Origin: Glycomyces arizonensis DSM 44726
Lineage (GTDB): Bacteria > Actinomycetota > Actinomycetes > Mycobacteriales > Micromonosporaceae
Length of the DNA: 64,000 nt
NCBI RefSeq assembly: GCF_000482705.1
Contig: NZ_AXWO01000001.1
Coordinates: 186,001-250,000, forward strand
Direction: 5' to 3'
A program made the translations under genes and the position numbers. Positions 8,088 through 16,790 of the stretch are shown here, piece by piece; position 1 is the first letter of the stretch; each line of letters starts with the position of its first letter. The notes beneath the pieces were generated by a model that worked only from the letters and a program-made list of their open reading frames with translations, ran no database searches and was not told the DNA's origin.

Positions 8088-9955
8088 CGCTGCAACAGGA
8101 GCAGATACCGGCGCAGCAGGACAAGCACGCCGCCTGGCGCGGCCGGTCCGAGCAGGCCGACGCCGAGCGCACCAGCGCCGAGCTCGACGACGCCGAGGCG
8201 ATCAAGCGGCTGCGCGAGCGCAGCAGGCGGCTGCTCGGCTCGATGATCCGGCCGCACAAGCAGTCGATCGCGGCGCTGGTCGCGATCCTCGTGGGCCAGA
8301 ACGTGGCGACGATGGCCACGCCGATCCTGGTCATGTACGGCATCGACCACGGCATCCCGGCCGTCACCGACCACGGCGACTACACGATCATGGTCGTCAT
8401 CGCGGTGGCGTTCGCGCTGTGCGCCTCGCTCGAATACGTCTGCGTGCGGCTCTACACCGTGCAGTCGGCGCGGGTGGGCAACACGATGCTGTACGCGCTG
8501 CGCAAGCGGGTGTTCTGGAAGTTCCAGCGCCTGTCGGTCTCCTTCCACGAGCGGTTCACCTCCGGGCGCGTGACGGCGCGCCAGAGCTCCGACATGGAGT
8601 CGATCCGGGAGATGACCGAGAACGGCGTGGACGACCTGGTGCTGGCGGCCATGAACGTCGTGACGATCACCGTCGTCATGCTCGTGATCGAGCCGGTGCT
8701 GGCGGCCGTGTCGCTGCTGACGTTCCCGCTGATGCTCCTGCTCGCCAAGTGGTTCAGCCGGGTCTCGGCGATCGCCTACCGCAAGGCCCGCGAGACCGTC
8801 GCGGTCCTCATCGTCTACTTCGTGGAGTCGATGGGCGGCATCCGCGCGGTGCAGGCCTACCGGCGCGAGGAGCGCGACCGCGACATCTTCGGCCGCCTCA
8901 ACGCCGACAACCGGTTCGCGCAGGCCAAGGGCCACCAGCAGAACGCGATCATGGCCGGGGGGATGCGCGGCATCGGGCACCTGGCGACGGTGGTGGTGCT
9001 GTCGTTCGGCGGCTGGCAGGTCATGCAGGGCAACACCGAGGTCGGCGTGCTGGCCGCGTTCCTGCTCTACATGAAGCGGTTCTTCGACCCGCTGAACGAG
9101 CTGGTGCAGTTCTACAACGTGCTCCAGTCGGCCACGGCCGCCCTGGAGAAGCTCTCCGGCGTCCTCGACGAGGAGATCGAGGTGGCCGAGCCCGAGCGGC
9201 CGCGCACGATCGAGCACCCGCGCGGCGAGCTGCGCTTCGACGACGTCACCTTCTACTACCGCGACGACAAGGTGGTCCTGCCGAACCTGGACCTGCACCT
9301 GCCCGGCGGCCAGACCGTGGCGCTCGTGGGGGCGACCGGCGCGGGCAAGACCACGATCGCGAAGCTGGTGAGCCGCTTCTACGACCCGAAGGGCGGCGCG
9401 GTCACGCTCGACGGCGTGGACCTGCGCGAGCTGTCCGAGGCGGACCTGCGCGGCGAGGTCGTCATGATCACCCAGGAGAACTTCCTGTTCAACGGCACGA
9501 TCGCCGAGAACATCGAGTTGGGCAAGCCGGGCGCGCCGCGCTCGGAGATCGTCGAGGCCGCGAAGGTGGTGGGCGCGCACGAGTTCATCGACGCGCTCCC
9601 CGACGGCTACGACACGCACGTGCGCAAGAAGGGCGGGCGGCTCTCGGCCGGCCAGCGGCAGCTCGTGGTCTTCGCGCGCGCGTTCCTGGCCGACCCGCGC
9701 GTGCTGATCCTCGACGAGGCGACCTCCTCGCTCGACATCCCCTCGGAGCGGCTGGTGCAGCGCGCGCTGCGCACGATCCTGGCCGACCGGACGGCGATCA
9801 TCATCGCCCACCGCCTCTCGACCGTCGAGATCGCCGACCGCGTCCTGGTCCTGGAGGCGGGCCGCATCATCGAGGACGGCCCGCCCGAGGCCCTGATCGA
9901 CTCCGGAGGCAACTACGCCGAACTCCACCGCCAGTGGGAGGCCAGCCTCGTTTAA
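8084..9955 (+). CDS. ABC exporter half-transporter with canonical Walker B
   Basis: A 623-residue partner of the upstream gene, translationally coupled through ATGA with GAGGAGG 7 bases before the ATG. A charged N-terminal tail of about 50 residues precedes six membrane helices. The nucleotide domain has Walker A GATGAGKTT (from about 416), the Q-loop MITQENFLF, Walker B VLILDEA with catalytic Glu545, and IIIAHRLSTV. Its signature is LSAGQ, not LSGGQ. Because the signature of one half completes the ATP site of the other, LSAGQ here and the Asp in the partner fall in the same degenerate site. The other site is fully canonical. The pair should work as an obligate heterodimer. Confidence 0.92.
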   Translation: MTLQQEQIPAQQDKHAAWRGRSEQADAERTSAELDDAEAIKRLRERSRRLLGSMIRPHKQSIAALVAILVGQNVATMATPILVMYGIDHGIPAVTDHGDYTIMVVIAVAFALCASLEYVCVRLYTVQSARVGNTMLYALRKRVFWKFQRLSVSFHERFTSGRVTARQSSDMESIREMTENGVDDLVLAAMNVVTITVVMLVIEPVLAAVSLLTFPLMLLLAKWFSRVSAIAYRKARETVAVLIVYFVESMGGIRAVQAYRREERDRDIFGRLNADNRFAQAKGHQQNAIMAGGMRGIGHLATVVVLSFGGWQVMQGNTEVGVLAAFLLYMKRFFDPLNELVQFYNVLQSATAALEKLSGVLDEEIEVAEPERPRTIEHPRGELRFDDVTFYYRDDKVVLPNLDLHLPGGQTVALVGATGAGKTTIAKLVSRFYDPKGGAVTLDGVDLRELSEADLRGEVVMITQENFLFNGTIAENIELGKPGAPRSEIVEAAKVVGAHEFIDALPDGYDTHVRKKGGRLSAGQRQLVVFARAFLADPRVLILDEATSSLDIPSERLVQRALRTILADRTAIIIAHRLSTVEIADRVLVLEAGRIIEDGPPEALIDSGGNYAELHRQWEASLV

Positions 9956-10083
9956 CACAAGACCGTTCGACGGCCTCGCCGCCCAGCAGAGCTCGGCATG
10001 CGCCACTCCTGCTACTGGCCGATGTTCGCGACACACCCTCGTAGACTCGCGGCGCTGCGCCATTCGGCGGCTACGTTCAACAC

Positions 10084-10254
10084 ATGTCAAGGACGGTCCT
10101 CTATCTCGATGGCGAACTCGTCGCGCAAGCGGCTGAAATCATCGGTACCGATTCCGTGGAGTGCACGGTGAACACCGTCCTCAAATGGGCCGTAGAACGG
10201 CACCGCGAAGCATCCGATCGTTCGTCCTCAGCGCCTCGGCCTAAACGAGGGTAA
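10084..10254 (+). CDS. Orphan small VapB-like antitoxin (probable)
   Basis: A 56-residue frame starting MSRTVLYLDGELVAQAAEI and continuing IGTDSVECTVNTVLKWAVER. The beta strand followed by two helices, and the ELVAQAAEI pattern, resemble ribbon-helix-helix VapB-type antitoxins. No toxin follows on its own strand. Instead its last 14 bases overlap the end of a PIN toxin gene running the opposite way, which already has its own antitoxin. It may be a solitary regulator or the remnant of a second module. The start has no strong ribosome-binding site. Confidence 0.5.
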   Translation: MSRTVLYLDGELVAQAAEIIGTDSVECTVNTVLKWAVERHREASDRSSSAPRPKRG

Positions 10255-10678
10255 AACCGCGGGCGGCGGCCACCTCGGCCTGCTCCTTGTCGCGGGAGGC
10301 GAACGCGACGGGCTCGTCCCCCGCGATCTGGGGAACCACGATCGAGGCGCATGCCAGGTGCCAAGCGTCCACGGCCCGGATGCCGTAAGTGATCACGAGG
10401 TCGTGGGCATCCGCTTCGAGGGCCTCCTGCGGAGCGCTGAGGACGGTGACGGGCCCCTCGGGACCAGTGTCCCGCTCCCAGGAATCGAGCATCAGCATCT
10501 GGTCGCCGCGATGCGCCCGGGCCGCCCGCACGAGCGCCCCGGCGACCTCGATGCGAGTCCAGGTCCCTGTGACGACCACGGTGTCCCGATCGCGAAGCAG
10601 TGCACAGGCCCTGGCGTGGTCCTGCTCATCGGGCAGGTAGGCGCGCACCAGCAGTGAGGAATCGGCATAAACGATCAA
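10241..10678 (-). CDS. vapC: PIN-domain ribonuclease toxin (VapC family)
   Basis: About 145 residues with PIN-domain acidic residues in order: YADSSLLV (Asp near the N-terminus), RIEVAGAL (Glu), AVDAWHLACA (Asp) and AFASRDKEQ. Such toxins cleave specific RNAs and are held off by the adjacent antitoxin. The natural start is unclear: TTG at 10678 gives the standard LIVYADSS beginning, and an ATG at 10708 adds ten residues. Either overlaps the antitoxin gene by more than 50 bases, which is longer than the usual 1-8 base overlap. Confidence 0.82.
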   Translation of the reverse strand: MIVYADSSLLVRAYLPDEQDHARACALLRDRDTVVVTGTWTRIEVAGALVRAARAHRGDQMLMLDSWERDTGPEGPVTVLSAPQEALEADAHDLVITYGIRAVDAWHLACASIVVPQIAGDEPVAFASRDKEQAEVAAARGFTLV

Positions 10679-10982
10679 GGCGGTCTCGATCCTCGTCGAG
10701 GACTGCATCGAGGATCCGACCGGCTCCTCGCATCGACTCGATCGCGCGCGCCCGCAGTGCATCGATGTCCTCGGTCTTCTCGACTGGCCGGAGCGGGGTC
10801 GCGAGGACACCGAGCGCGGCGGCTCTGGCCTTGACCCGCTCCTCCAGCGAGCGCCGGTCGTCTTCGCGGACGACCGAGAGGATCTCATTCGCGATGGCGT
10901 TCACGGACCGGTGCTCACGCTTCGCGCGCTCGCTGAGCCGAGCATGGAGTTCATCGTCGACACGAAGCAGCAGCTGTTTCAC
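10626..10982 (-). CDS. vapB: VapB-family antitoxin
   Basis: A 118-residue protein that starts MKQLLLRVDDELHARLSER and continues with HRSVNAIANEILSVV. This is the ribbon-helix-helix DNA-binding fold of Arc/FitA/VapB-type antitoxins; the acidic/basic C-terminal half would wrap the toxin. It lies directly upstream of the PIN toxin on the same strand and overlaps it. A perfect 9-bp inverted repeat sits 10 bases before the start codon, as expected for an autoregulated module. Confidence 0.82.
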   Translation of the reverse strand: MKQLLLRVDDELHARLSERAKREHRSVNAIANEILSVVREDDRRSLEERVKARAAALGVLATPLRPVEKTEDIDALRARAIESMRGAGRILDAVLDEDRDRLDRLCRFLTAGARLPAR

Positions 10983-10992
10983 GCCATCGATA

Positions 10993-11016
10993 CTATCACT
11001 TTAAAAGAAGTGATAG
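10993..11016 (-). promoter_or_regulatory. Operator of the first vapBC module
   Basis: CTATCACTT at 10993-11001 and AAGTGATAG at 11008-11016 form a perfect inverted repeat around TAAAAG. It is AT-rich, unlike its surroundings, and begins 10 bases upstream of the vapB start codon. Binding by the antitoxin or toxin-antitoxin complex is inferred. Confidence 0.65.
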
Positions 11017-11026
11017 CTTCATGTTT

Positions 11027-11830
11027 TCAGCGGCGGGCCGTGACCATGTAGTAGTCGATCCAGCCGTTCTCGTAGCAGCGCAGCCAGTTGCGGCCCCAGG
11101 AGTCGGCGTACTCGGTCTGGGCCACCCAGCGGTCGAAGTAGGGCCAGACGTGCTCGCCGATCGAATCGACCCGGACGTCCTCCAGGCCCGCGTCACCGAG
11201 GTCGGCGGCGAACTCCCCCACCGGGCGGATCACGTCGATGCCCGACTCGACCGTCTCGATCAGCTCGGCGATCGGCGTCCGGCCGGCCTCGGGCGCGAAG
11301 AACCCGGCGGTCGCGAAGCGGCCGCCGGGGCGCAGCACGCGGCCGACCTCGCGGGCGGTCTGGGCGAGGTCGTCGACGTGCTGGAGCATCTCGACGGCGT
11401 AGACGCCCTCGACGGCGTTGTCGGCCACCGGCAGATCGGTGACCGAGCCCTTCTCGAACGACAGGCGGTCGGGCAGGCCCGCGATCGCCTCGGCGTTCAC
11501 GTCCCGCGCGCGTTCGAGCTGCTCGTCCGAGCGGTCGAGGCCGGTGACCATGACGCCGAACTCGTGCGCCACCATGGCCGCGCCCACGCCGATGCCGCAG
11601 CCCAGCTCCAGCAGTCGGTCGCCCAGTCGGGGTTCGAGCCGCGAGACTACCTGGCGGTACATCTCCGCCTGGCTCTCGGTGCGCTCATCGACCGTGATCG
11701 GCCGGTCCCCTTGCGCGCCGGTCCAGTACCCGTAGTTGATGAACGAACCGGAGAAGATCGCCAGCGAGCTCAGATCGTGCTCGCCGTACATCAAGTCGCG
11801 CCGTTCCTGAGCGCTTGAATCCTGTGTCAT
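11027..11830 (-). CDS. SAM-dependent methyltransferase, class I small-molecule type
   Basis: A 267-residue Rossmann-fold methyltransferase. Motif I is LLELGCGIGVGAAMV, motif II region VTGLDRSDEQLERAR, motif IV GVYAVEMLQHVDD, and the post-motif VLRPGGRFATAGFF. An N-terminal FINYGYW segment resembles those in UbiE/tocopherol or sarcosine methyltransferase-type enzymes acting on small molecules. The substrate is not predictable. The ATG at 11830 is preferred; an ATG at 11848 is also in frame and neither has a clear ribosome-binding site. It sits downstream of miaB on the same strand, 35 bases after it, so may be co-transcribed. Confidence 0.82.
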   Translation of the reverse strand: MTQDSSAQERRDLMYGEHDLSSLAIFSGSFINYGYWTGAQGDRPITVDERTESQAEMYRQVVSRLEPRLGDRLLELGCGIGVGAAMVAHEFGVMVTGLDRSDEQLERARDVNAEAIAGLPDRLSFEKGSVTDLPVADNAVEGVYAVEMLQHVDDLAQTAREVGRVLRPGGRFATAGFFAPEAGRTPIAELIETVESGIDVIRPVGEFAADLGDAGLEDVRVDSIGEHVWPYFDRWVAQTEYADSWGRNWLRCYENGWIDYYMVTARR

Positions 11831-11865
11831 ACCGACACATTCTGGCACTCCCGGCGCCGAAGCGG

Positions 11866-13350
11866 TCAGTGACTACCGCAGGCGCAGCCGTCCGGTTCGG
11901 CCGCGGCGGCCGGTTTGCGGCCGATCGTGGGCATCCCGAGGCGCACACCGGGCAGTTTCGGGGCGGTGCCCGCCTCCCAGGCGTCCCCCGCTTTCGTGCG
12001 GCGGTGGGCCAGGATCGGCGAGTCGGCCACCAGGTGGTGCGGGGCGCCGTAGGTGACGGCGGTGGTGACGACGTCGCCGGGGCGCACGCCCGCACCGGCC
12101 GCGAAGTGGACGAGCCGCCCGTCACGGGCGCGGCCGGTCATGCGGCCGGTGGCCTCGTCCTTGCGGCCGTCGCCGACGGTGACGAGCACTTCGACCTCGG
12201 CGCCTTCGAGCTTCCGGTTCTCCTCCCAGGAGATGCGCTCCTGGAGGGCCACCAGGCGGTCGTAGCGCTCCTGGACGACGGCCTTGGGGACCTGGTGCTC
12301 CATCTCGGCGGCGGGCGTGCCGGGCCGGATCGAGTACTGGAAGGTGAAGGCACTGGAGAAGCGGGCGGCCTCGACCACGTCGAGCGTGGCCTGGAAGTCC
12401 TCTTCGGTCTCGCCGGGGAAGCCGACGATGATGTCGGTGGTGATGGCCGCGTCCGGCATGGCCTGGCGGACCTTGTCGAGGATCTCCAGGTACTTCTTCG
12501 AGCGGTAGGAGCGGCGCATCTCCTTGAGGACGCGGTCCGATCCGGACTGGAGCGGCATGTGCAGCGAGTGGCAGACGTTCGGCGTCTCGGCCATCGCGGC
12601 GATGACGTCGTCGGTGAAGTTCCGCGGGTGCGGGCTGGTGAAGCGGACGCGCTCGAGCCCGTCGATCTCGCCGCAGGATCGCAGGAGCTTGCCGAAGGCG
12701 TACTTGTCGCCGAACTCGACGCCGTAGGTGTTGACGTTCTGGCCGAGCAGGGTCACCTCGGAGACGCCTTCAGCTGCCAGGGCGCGGACCTCGGCGAGGA
12801 CCTCGCCGGGGCGGCGGTCCTTCTCCTTGCCGCGCAGCGAGGGGACGATGCAGAACGTGCAGGTGTTGTTGCAGCCGACCGAGATCGAGACCCAGCCGGA
12901 GTAGGTGGACTCGCGCTTGGTGGGCAGCGTCGAGGGGAAGACCTCGAGCGATTCGAGGATCTCGACCTCGGCGGCCTTGTTGTGGCGCGCGCGTTCGAGC
13001 AGGGTCGGGAGCGCGCCGATGTTGTGGGTGCCGAAGACCGCGTCCACCCAGGGGGCGCGCTTGACGATCTCGCCGCGGTCCTTCTGGGCGAGGCAGCCGC
13101 CGACGGCGATCTGCATGTCGGGGTTGGCGGTCTTGGCGGGGCGCAGGTGGCCGAGGTTGCCGTAGAGCTTGTTGTCGGCGTTCTCGCGCACGGCGCAGGT
13201 GTTGAACACGACCAGGTCGGGGTCGGCGCCGCCCTCGGCGGGGACGTAGCCGGCCTCCTCGAGGAGGCCGCCGATCCGCTCGGAGTCGTGGACGTTCATC
13301 TGGCACCCGAACGTCCGCACCTGGTAAGTCTTCACACCTGTCTCAGCCAC
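11866..13350 (-). CDS. miaB: tRNA-2-methylthio-N6-dimethylallyladenosine synthase MiaB
   Basis: A 494-residue radical-SAM methylthiotransferase that adds the methylthio group to i6A37 of tRNA. It has the N-terminal domain with three cluster cysteines ([28 protein letters not shown]), the radical-SAM motif [18 protein letters not shown], and a C-terminal TRAM domain. The tail CACGSH is Cys-rich. GTG at 13350 gives the usual [16 protein letters not shown] beginning; GTG at 13335 is the other possibility. Open frame further upstream is not conserved. It acts after miaA, which is elsewhere in this window. Confidence 0.95.
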   Translation of the reverse strand: MAETGVKTYQVRTFGCQMNVHDSERIGGLLEEAGYVPAEGGADPDLVVFNTCAVRENADNKLYGNLGHLRPAKTANPDMQIAVGGCLAQKDRGEIVKRAPWVDAVFGTHNIGALPTLLERARHNKAAEVEILESLEVFPSTLPTKRESTYSGWVSISVGCNNTCTFCIVPSLRGKEKDRRPGEVLAEVRALAAEGVSEVTLLGQNVNTYGVEFGDKYAFGKLLRSCGEIDGLERVRFTSPHPRNFTDDVIAAMAETPNVCHSLHMPLQSGSDRVLKEMRRSYRSKKYLEILDKVRQAMPDAAITTDIIVGFPGETEEDFQATLDVVEAARFSSAFTFQYSIRPGTPAAEMEHQVPKAVVQERYDRLVALQERISWEENRKLEGAEVEVLVTVGDGRKDEATGRMTGRARDGRLVHFAAGAGVRPGDVVTTAVTYGAPHHLVADSPILAHRRTKAGDAWEAGTAPKLPGVRLGMPTIGRKPAAAAEPDGCACGSH

Positions 13351-13382
13351 TCCCCCAGGATAGACGCGAGGCGCATCACACG

Positions 13383-13412
13383 AAAAAGGCCGGGATCCGT
13401 TCGTTCCCGGCC
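13383..13412 (-). terminator. Intrinsic terminator behind hicAB
   Basis: Read on the minus strand, GGCCGGGA and TCCCGGCC (13405-13412 and 13388-13395) form an 8-bp stem with a 9-base loop, followed by TTTTT (13383-13387). It lies downstream of hicB and just upstream of miaB, so it separates the two units. Confidence 0.7.
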
Positions 13413-13515
13413 CTCCCGACCGGCCTGCCGAGCGGTCTCGGCGCTGCGCCGATGAATCGGCGATACGGCATCGGCGACACACGCGCCTGACCGCGCACGC
13501 CGGTCCCCGTGCCGG

Positions 13516-13902
13516 TCAGGCGGCTTTGCCCGCCGACTTCGCGAGCTGGGAGACACGCTGCTCCGAGATGCCGAGGACCGCCGCGATGTCACGACCGGTC
13601 ATCCCCTCGCTCTTGAGCAGCAGCACGGTCTCTCGGTTGATGTTCGAAGCCCGCGCTTGGAGCTGGGCGGCCTTCGCCGCGTTCGCTCTGGCGGCGGCGA
13701 TGCGGGCGTCGATTTCAGGAGCGATGCGCCAGACGATGGTGATCGGTGCGATGTCGGCGTCGGTCGCGCCGAGGCAGTCGAGGTAGTCGCGGACCATCTC
13801 TTCGGCGGCGCCGGCGGTGGTCGACTGGGTGATGCCGACGTCGGGGACATCGAGCTCCCACAAACCGTGGACACGCGTCGCAGTGACCGTATAGCTCTTC
13901 AT
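13516..13902 (-). CDS. hicB: HicB-family antitoxin with C-terminal helix-turn-helix
   Basis: A 128-residue protein. The first part (MKSYTVTATRVHGLWELDV, then VGITQSTTAGAAEEMVRDYL) is the partial RNase H-like HicB fold that plugs the HicA toxin. The C-terminal part LLLKSEGMTGRDIAAVLGI followed by SEQRVSQLAK is a helix-turn-helix for operator binding. The ATG at 13902 overlaps the hicA stop as ATGA. The order toxin first, antitoxin second is normal for HicAB. Confidence 0.85.
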   Translation of the reverse strand: MKSYTVTATRVHGLWELDVPDVGITQSTTAGAAEEMVRDYLDCLGATDADIAPITIVWRIAPEIDARIAAARANAAKAAQLQARASNINRETVLLLKSEGMTGRDIAAVLGISEQRVSQLAKSAGKAA

Positions 13903-14120
13903 CGAAGCCACCCCTCCTCCAGGCATGCCAGATGCCGGATGATGCTGGCGCAGGTCCCGGGACTGATGTCCCGATGTCGCGGCAGCGCCGTCGTGTGCGC
14001 ACCGCACGGGCACTTCCAGATCTCGTGGCCTCCCCGCTTGGCGGTGCCTCGCGGGGAGCAACCGGCCTTGAGCAGTGCGGTCACGACCTCTCGCCGCTTG
14101 ATCGGTACGGCCATCATCAT
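13899..14120 (-). CDS. hicA: HicA-family mRNA interferase toxin
   Basis: About 73 residues of the double-stranded RNA-binding-like HicA fold: IKRREVVTALLKAGC, GGHEIWKCPCGAHTTALPRH with the catalytic His inside, and TCASIIRHLACLEEGW. Such toxins cleave mRNA. Three consecutive ATG codons (14120, 14117, 14114) can each serve as the start; the first is given here. The overlap with hicB is four bases. A 10-bp inverted repeat lies 17 bases upstream. Confidence 0.87.
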   Translation of the reverse strand: MMMAVPIKRREVVTALLKAGCSPRGTAKRGGHEIWKCPCGAHTTALPRHRDISPGTCASIIRHLACLEEGWLR

Positions 14121-14136
14121 GGCATGCGACTCTATC

Positions 14137-14169
14137 GCCCCTAGAGTATCGATCTCTAGGGGCCTAGAG
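14137..14169 (-). promoter_or_regulatory. Operator of the hicAB module with an extra half-site
   Basis: GCCCCTAGAG at 14137-14146 and CTCTAGGGGC at 14154-14163 are a perfect 10-bp inverted repeat around TATCGAT. A further CCTAGAG follows at 14163-14169, repeating the half-site in direct orientation. It lies 17 bases upstream of hicA. Confidence 0.65.
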
Positions 14170-14399
14170 CAACTGACATGCCAAGTCATCGTCTGATGAC
14201 GACACGGCAAGGCCGGTATCGGCTGGTGCCGCCCGATGCGATTGGTGACAGCCTCCACAGCACCGACGGAGAAGCGGCTCCCGGCCTTGCAGCGTGCCTG
14301 CGGTCAAGCCGTCTCGGTGCCGTACCGCCGGATCACTTCGCGGCTGCACCGTCTCAATGATCTTGCGCCGGATCCAGCGACGGAACGAAACACGCGCCT
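14170..14399. other. Gene-less spacer between hicAB and the second vapBC, with an ilvC-like scrap
   Basis: Several short frames cross this stretch but none resembles a protein or has a ribosome-binding site. Bases 14340-14376 match the last 37 bases of ilvC (15231-15267) at about 31 positions and in the same orientation. The mismatches before the last bases are all transitions, as expected of a decayed copy. Confidence 0.4.
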
Positions 14400-14828
14400 C
14401 TACGGGCCGGGTTCAGATGGCGGCCGCAGGACGGCGATGTTGCTGTGCACGAAGCCTTCGCCGACGCACAGGACCGGCCGGTCGAGATCGGCGGCCACGC
14501 CATAGACAATGCAGTCACCGAAGTTCAACTTGGCAGGGTGGCGCCCCTTGCCGAATCTGCGCCATCCTTCGAGCGCCCGTTCAGCGGCACCGGCGGTGAC
14601 ATCGACGATCTCGATTTCGGCGTCGCGGACGAACCGAGCGGCGGCTCCGGTGCCCAGCAGCCCGAAGCGGGACTCCAGGACCATGCCGAGCTCAAGGTAA
14701 GTCGCCGCGGGCATGACCGCCGCAGTGGCCTGCGCGAGCATGTCGGCCAGCCACTCGGCGCCGGGCTCGTCGCTCAAGACGGCGACGGCCGCGGAAGTGT
14801 CGACGACGAAGTAGTCGGCGGCGGTCAC
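14400..14828 (-). CDS. vapC: VapC-family PIN-domain toxin (second module)
   Basis: A 142-residue PIN ribonuclease. The acidic positions are in FVVDTSAAVAVL (Asp), ATYLELGMVLE (Glu), LNFGDCIVYGVA (Asp, with the typical FGDC context) and LCVGEGFVHSNI. The last motif resembles the VGxDFxxTDI end of many VapC proteins with the second Asp changed to Asn. The ATG overlaps the antitoxin stop as ATGA (14825-14828), so translation is coupled. Confidence 0.88.
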   Translation of the reverse strand: MTAADYFVVDTSAAVAVLSDEPGAEWLADMLAQATAAVMPAATYLELGMVLESRFGLLGTGAAARFVRDAEIEIVDVTAGAAERALEGWRRFGKGRHPAKLNFGDCIVYGVAADLDRPVLCVGEGFVHSNIAVLRPPSEPGP

Positions 14829-15079
14829 GCGGGCAGGCCGTGCTCGTCGTAGCCGAGGATGTCATCGCCGGCGCGATCGTCGACGACCGGCAAAGTCCGC
14901 AGTTCGGCGCGGAGCGCGTTCAACCGGCGATGGATGCGCCGAGGGCGAACGCCGCGAACCTGCCGATCCAATCGTTCGCGGATCGCCGTCTCCACGGCTT
15001 CCGTCAGGGATTCCCCGGTGGCCGCCGCAAGTTCACGGGCGAGCTGATCGGCCGCGGGGCTTTTGATGCTCAATGCCAT
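14825..15079 (-). CDS. vapB: VapB-family (PSK type) antitoxin of the second module
   Basis: An 84-residue protein starting MALSIKSPAADQLARELAA with TGESLTEAVETAIRERLDRQ after it. This is the actinobacterial type II antitoxin whose N-terminus binds DNA and whose C-terminus neutralises VapC. The ATG at 15079 matches the usual family start; ATG codons at 15088 and 15100 are also in frame. A fully palindromic AT-rich site lies just upstream. Confidence 0.85.
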   Translation of the reverse strand: MALSIKSPAADQLARELAAATGESLTEAVETAIRERLDRQVRGVRPRRIHRRLNALRAELRTLPVVDDRAGDDILGYDEHGLPA

Positions 15080-15100
15080 GTCCGTCATTCTACCGTTCAA

Positions 15101-15114
15101 TATAGAATTCTATA
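15101..15114 (-). promoter_or_regulatory. Operator of the second vapBC module
   Basis: TATAGAATTCTATA is a perfect 14-bp palindrome, about 21 bases upstream of the vapB start. It stands out as AT-rich within GC-rich DNA, and CCGTT / AACGG half-sites flank it asymmetrically. Autoregulation is inferred. Confidence 0.6.
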
Positions 15115-15177
15115 AACGGATCATCTCGTCGAGCCTGCGACTCGGACGCGAGCCCCAAGGCGCGTACGCATATGAGA

Positions 15178-15208
15178 AGCCCCGTGCGGCCAGAGGCTGC
15201 ACGGGGCT
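15178..15208 (-). terminator. Hairpin terminator downstream of ilvC
   Basis: AGCCCCGTGC (15178-15187) pairs perfectly with GCACGGGGCT (15199-15208). It lies 27 bases past the ilvC stop. The following T run on the minus strand is weak (TTCTCATAT). Confidence 0.55.
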
Positions 15209-15234
15209 GGCAGAGCTGAGACGCTACGGTGCGG

Positions 15235-16789
<1,555 letters not shown>

Positions 16790-16790
16790 C

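Noticed and set aside
11620-11645. tRNA-like T-loop sequence GGGGTTCGAGCC
   Set aside because: It lies inside the methyltransferase gene and no acceptor, D or anticodon arm can be formed around it. No tRNA or rRNA gene was found anywhere in the window.
14178-14599. Short plus-strand frames between hicAB and the second vapBC
   Set aside because: No ribosome-binding site, no recognisable protein, and they run into the antisense strand of vapC.
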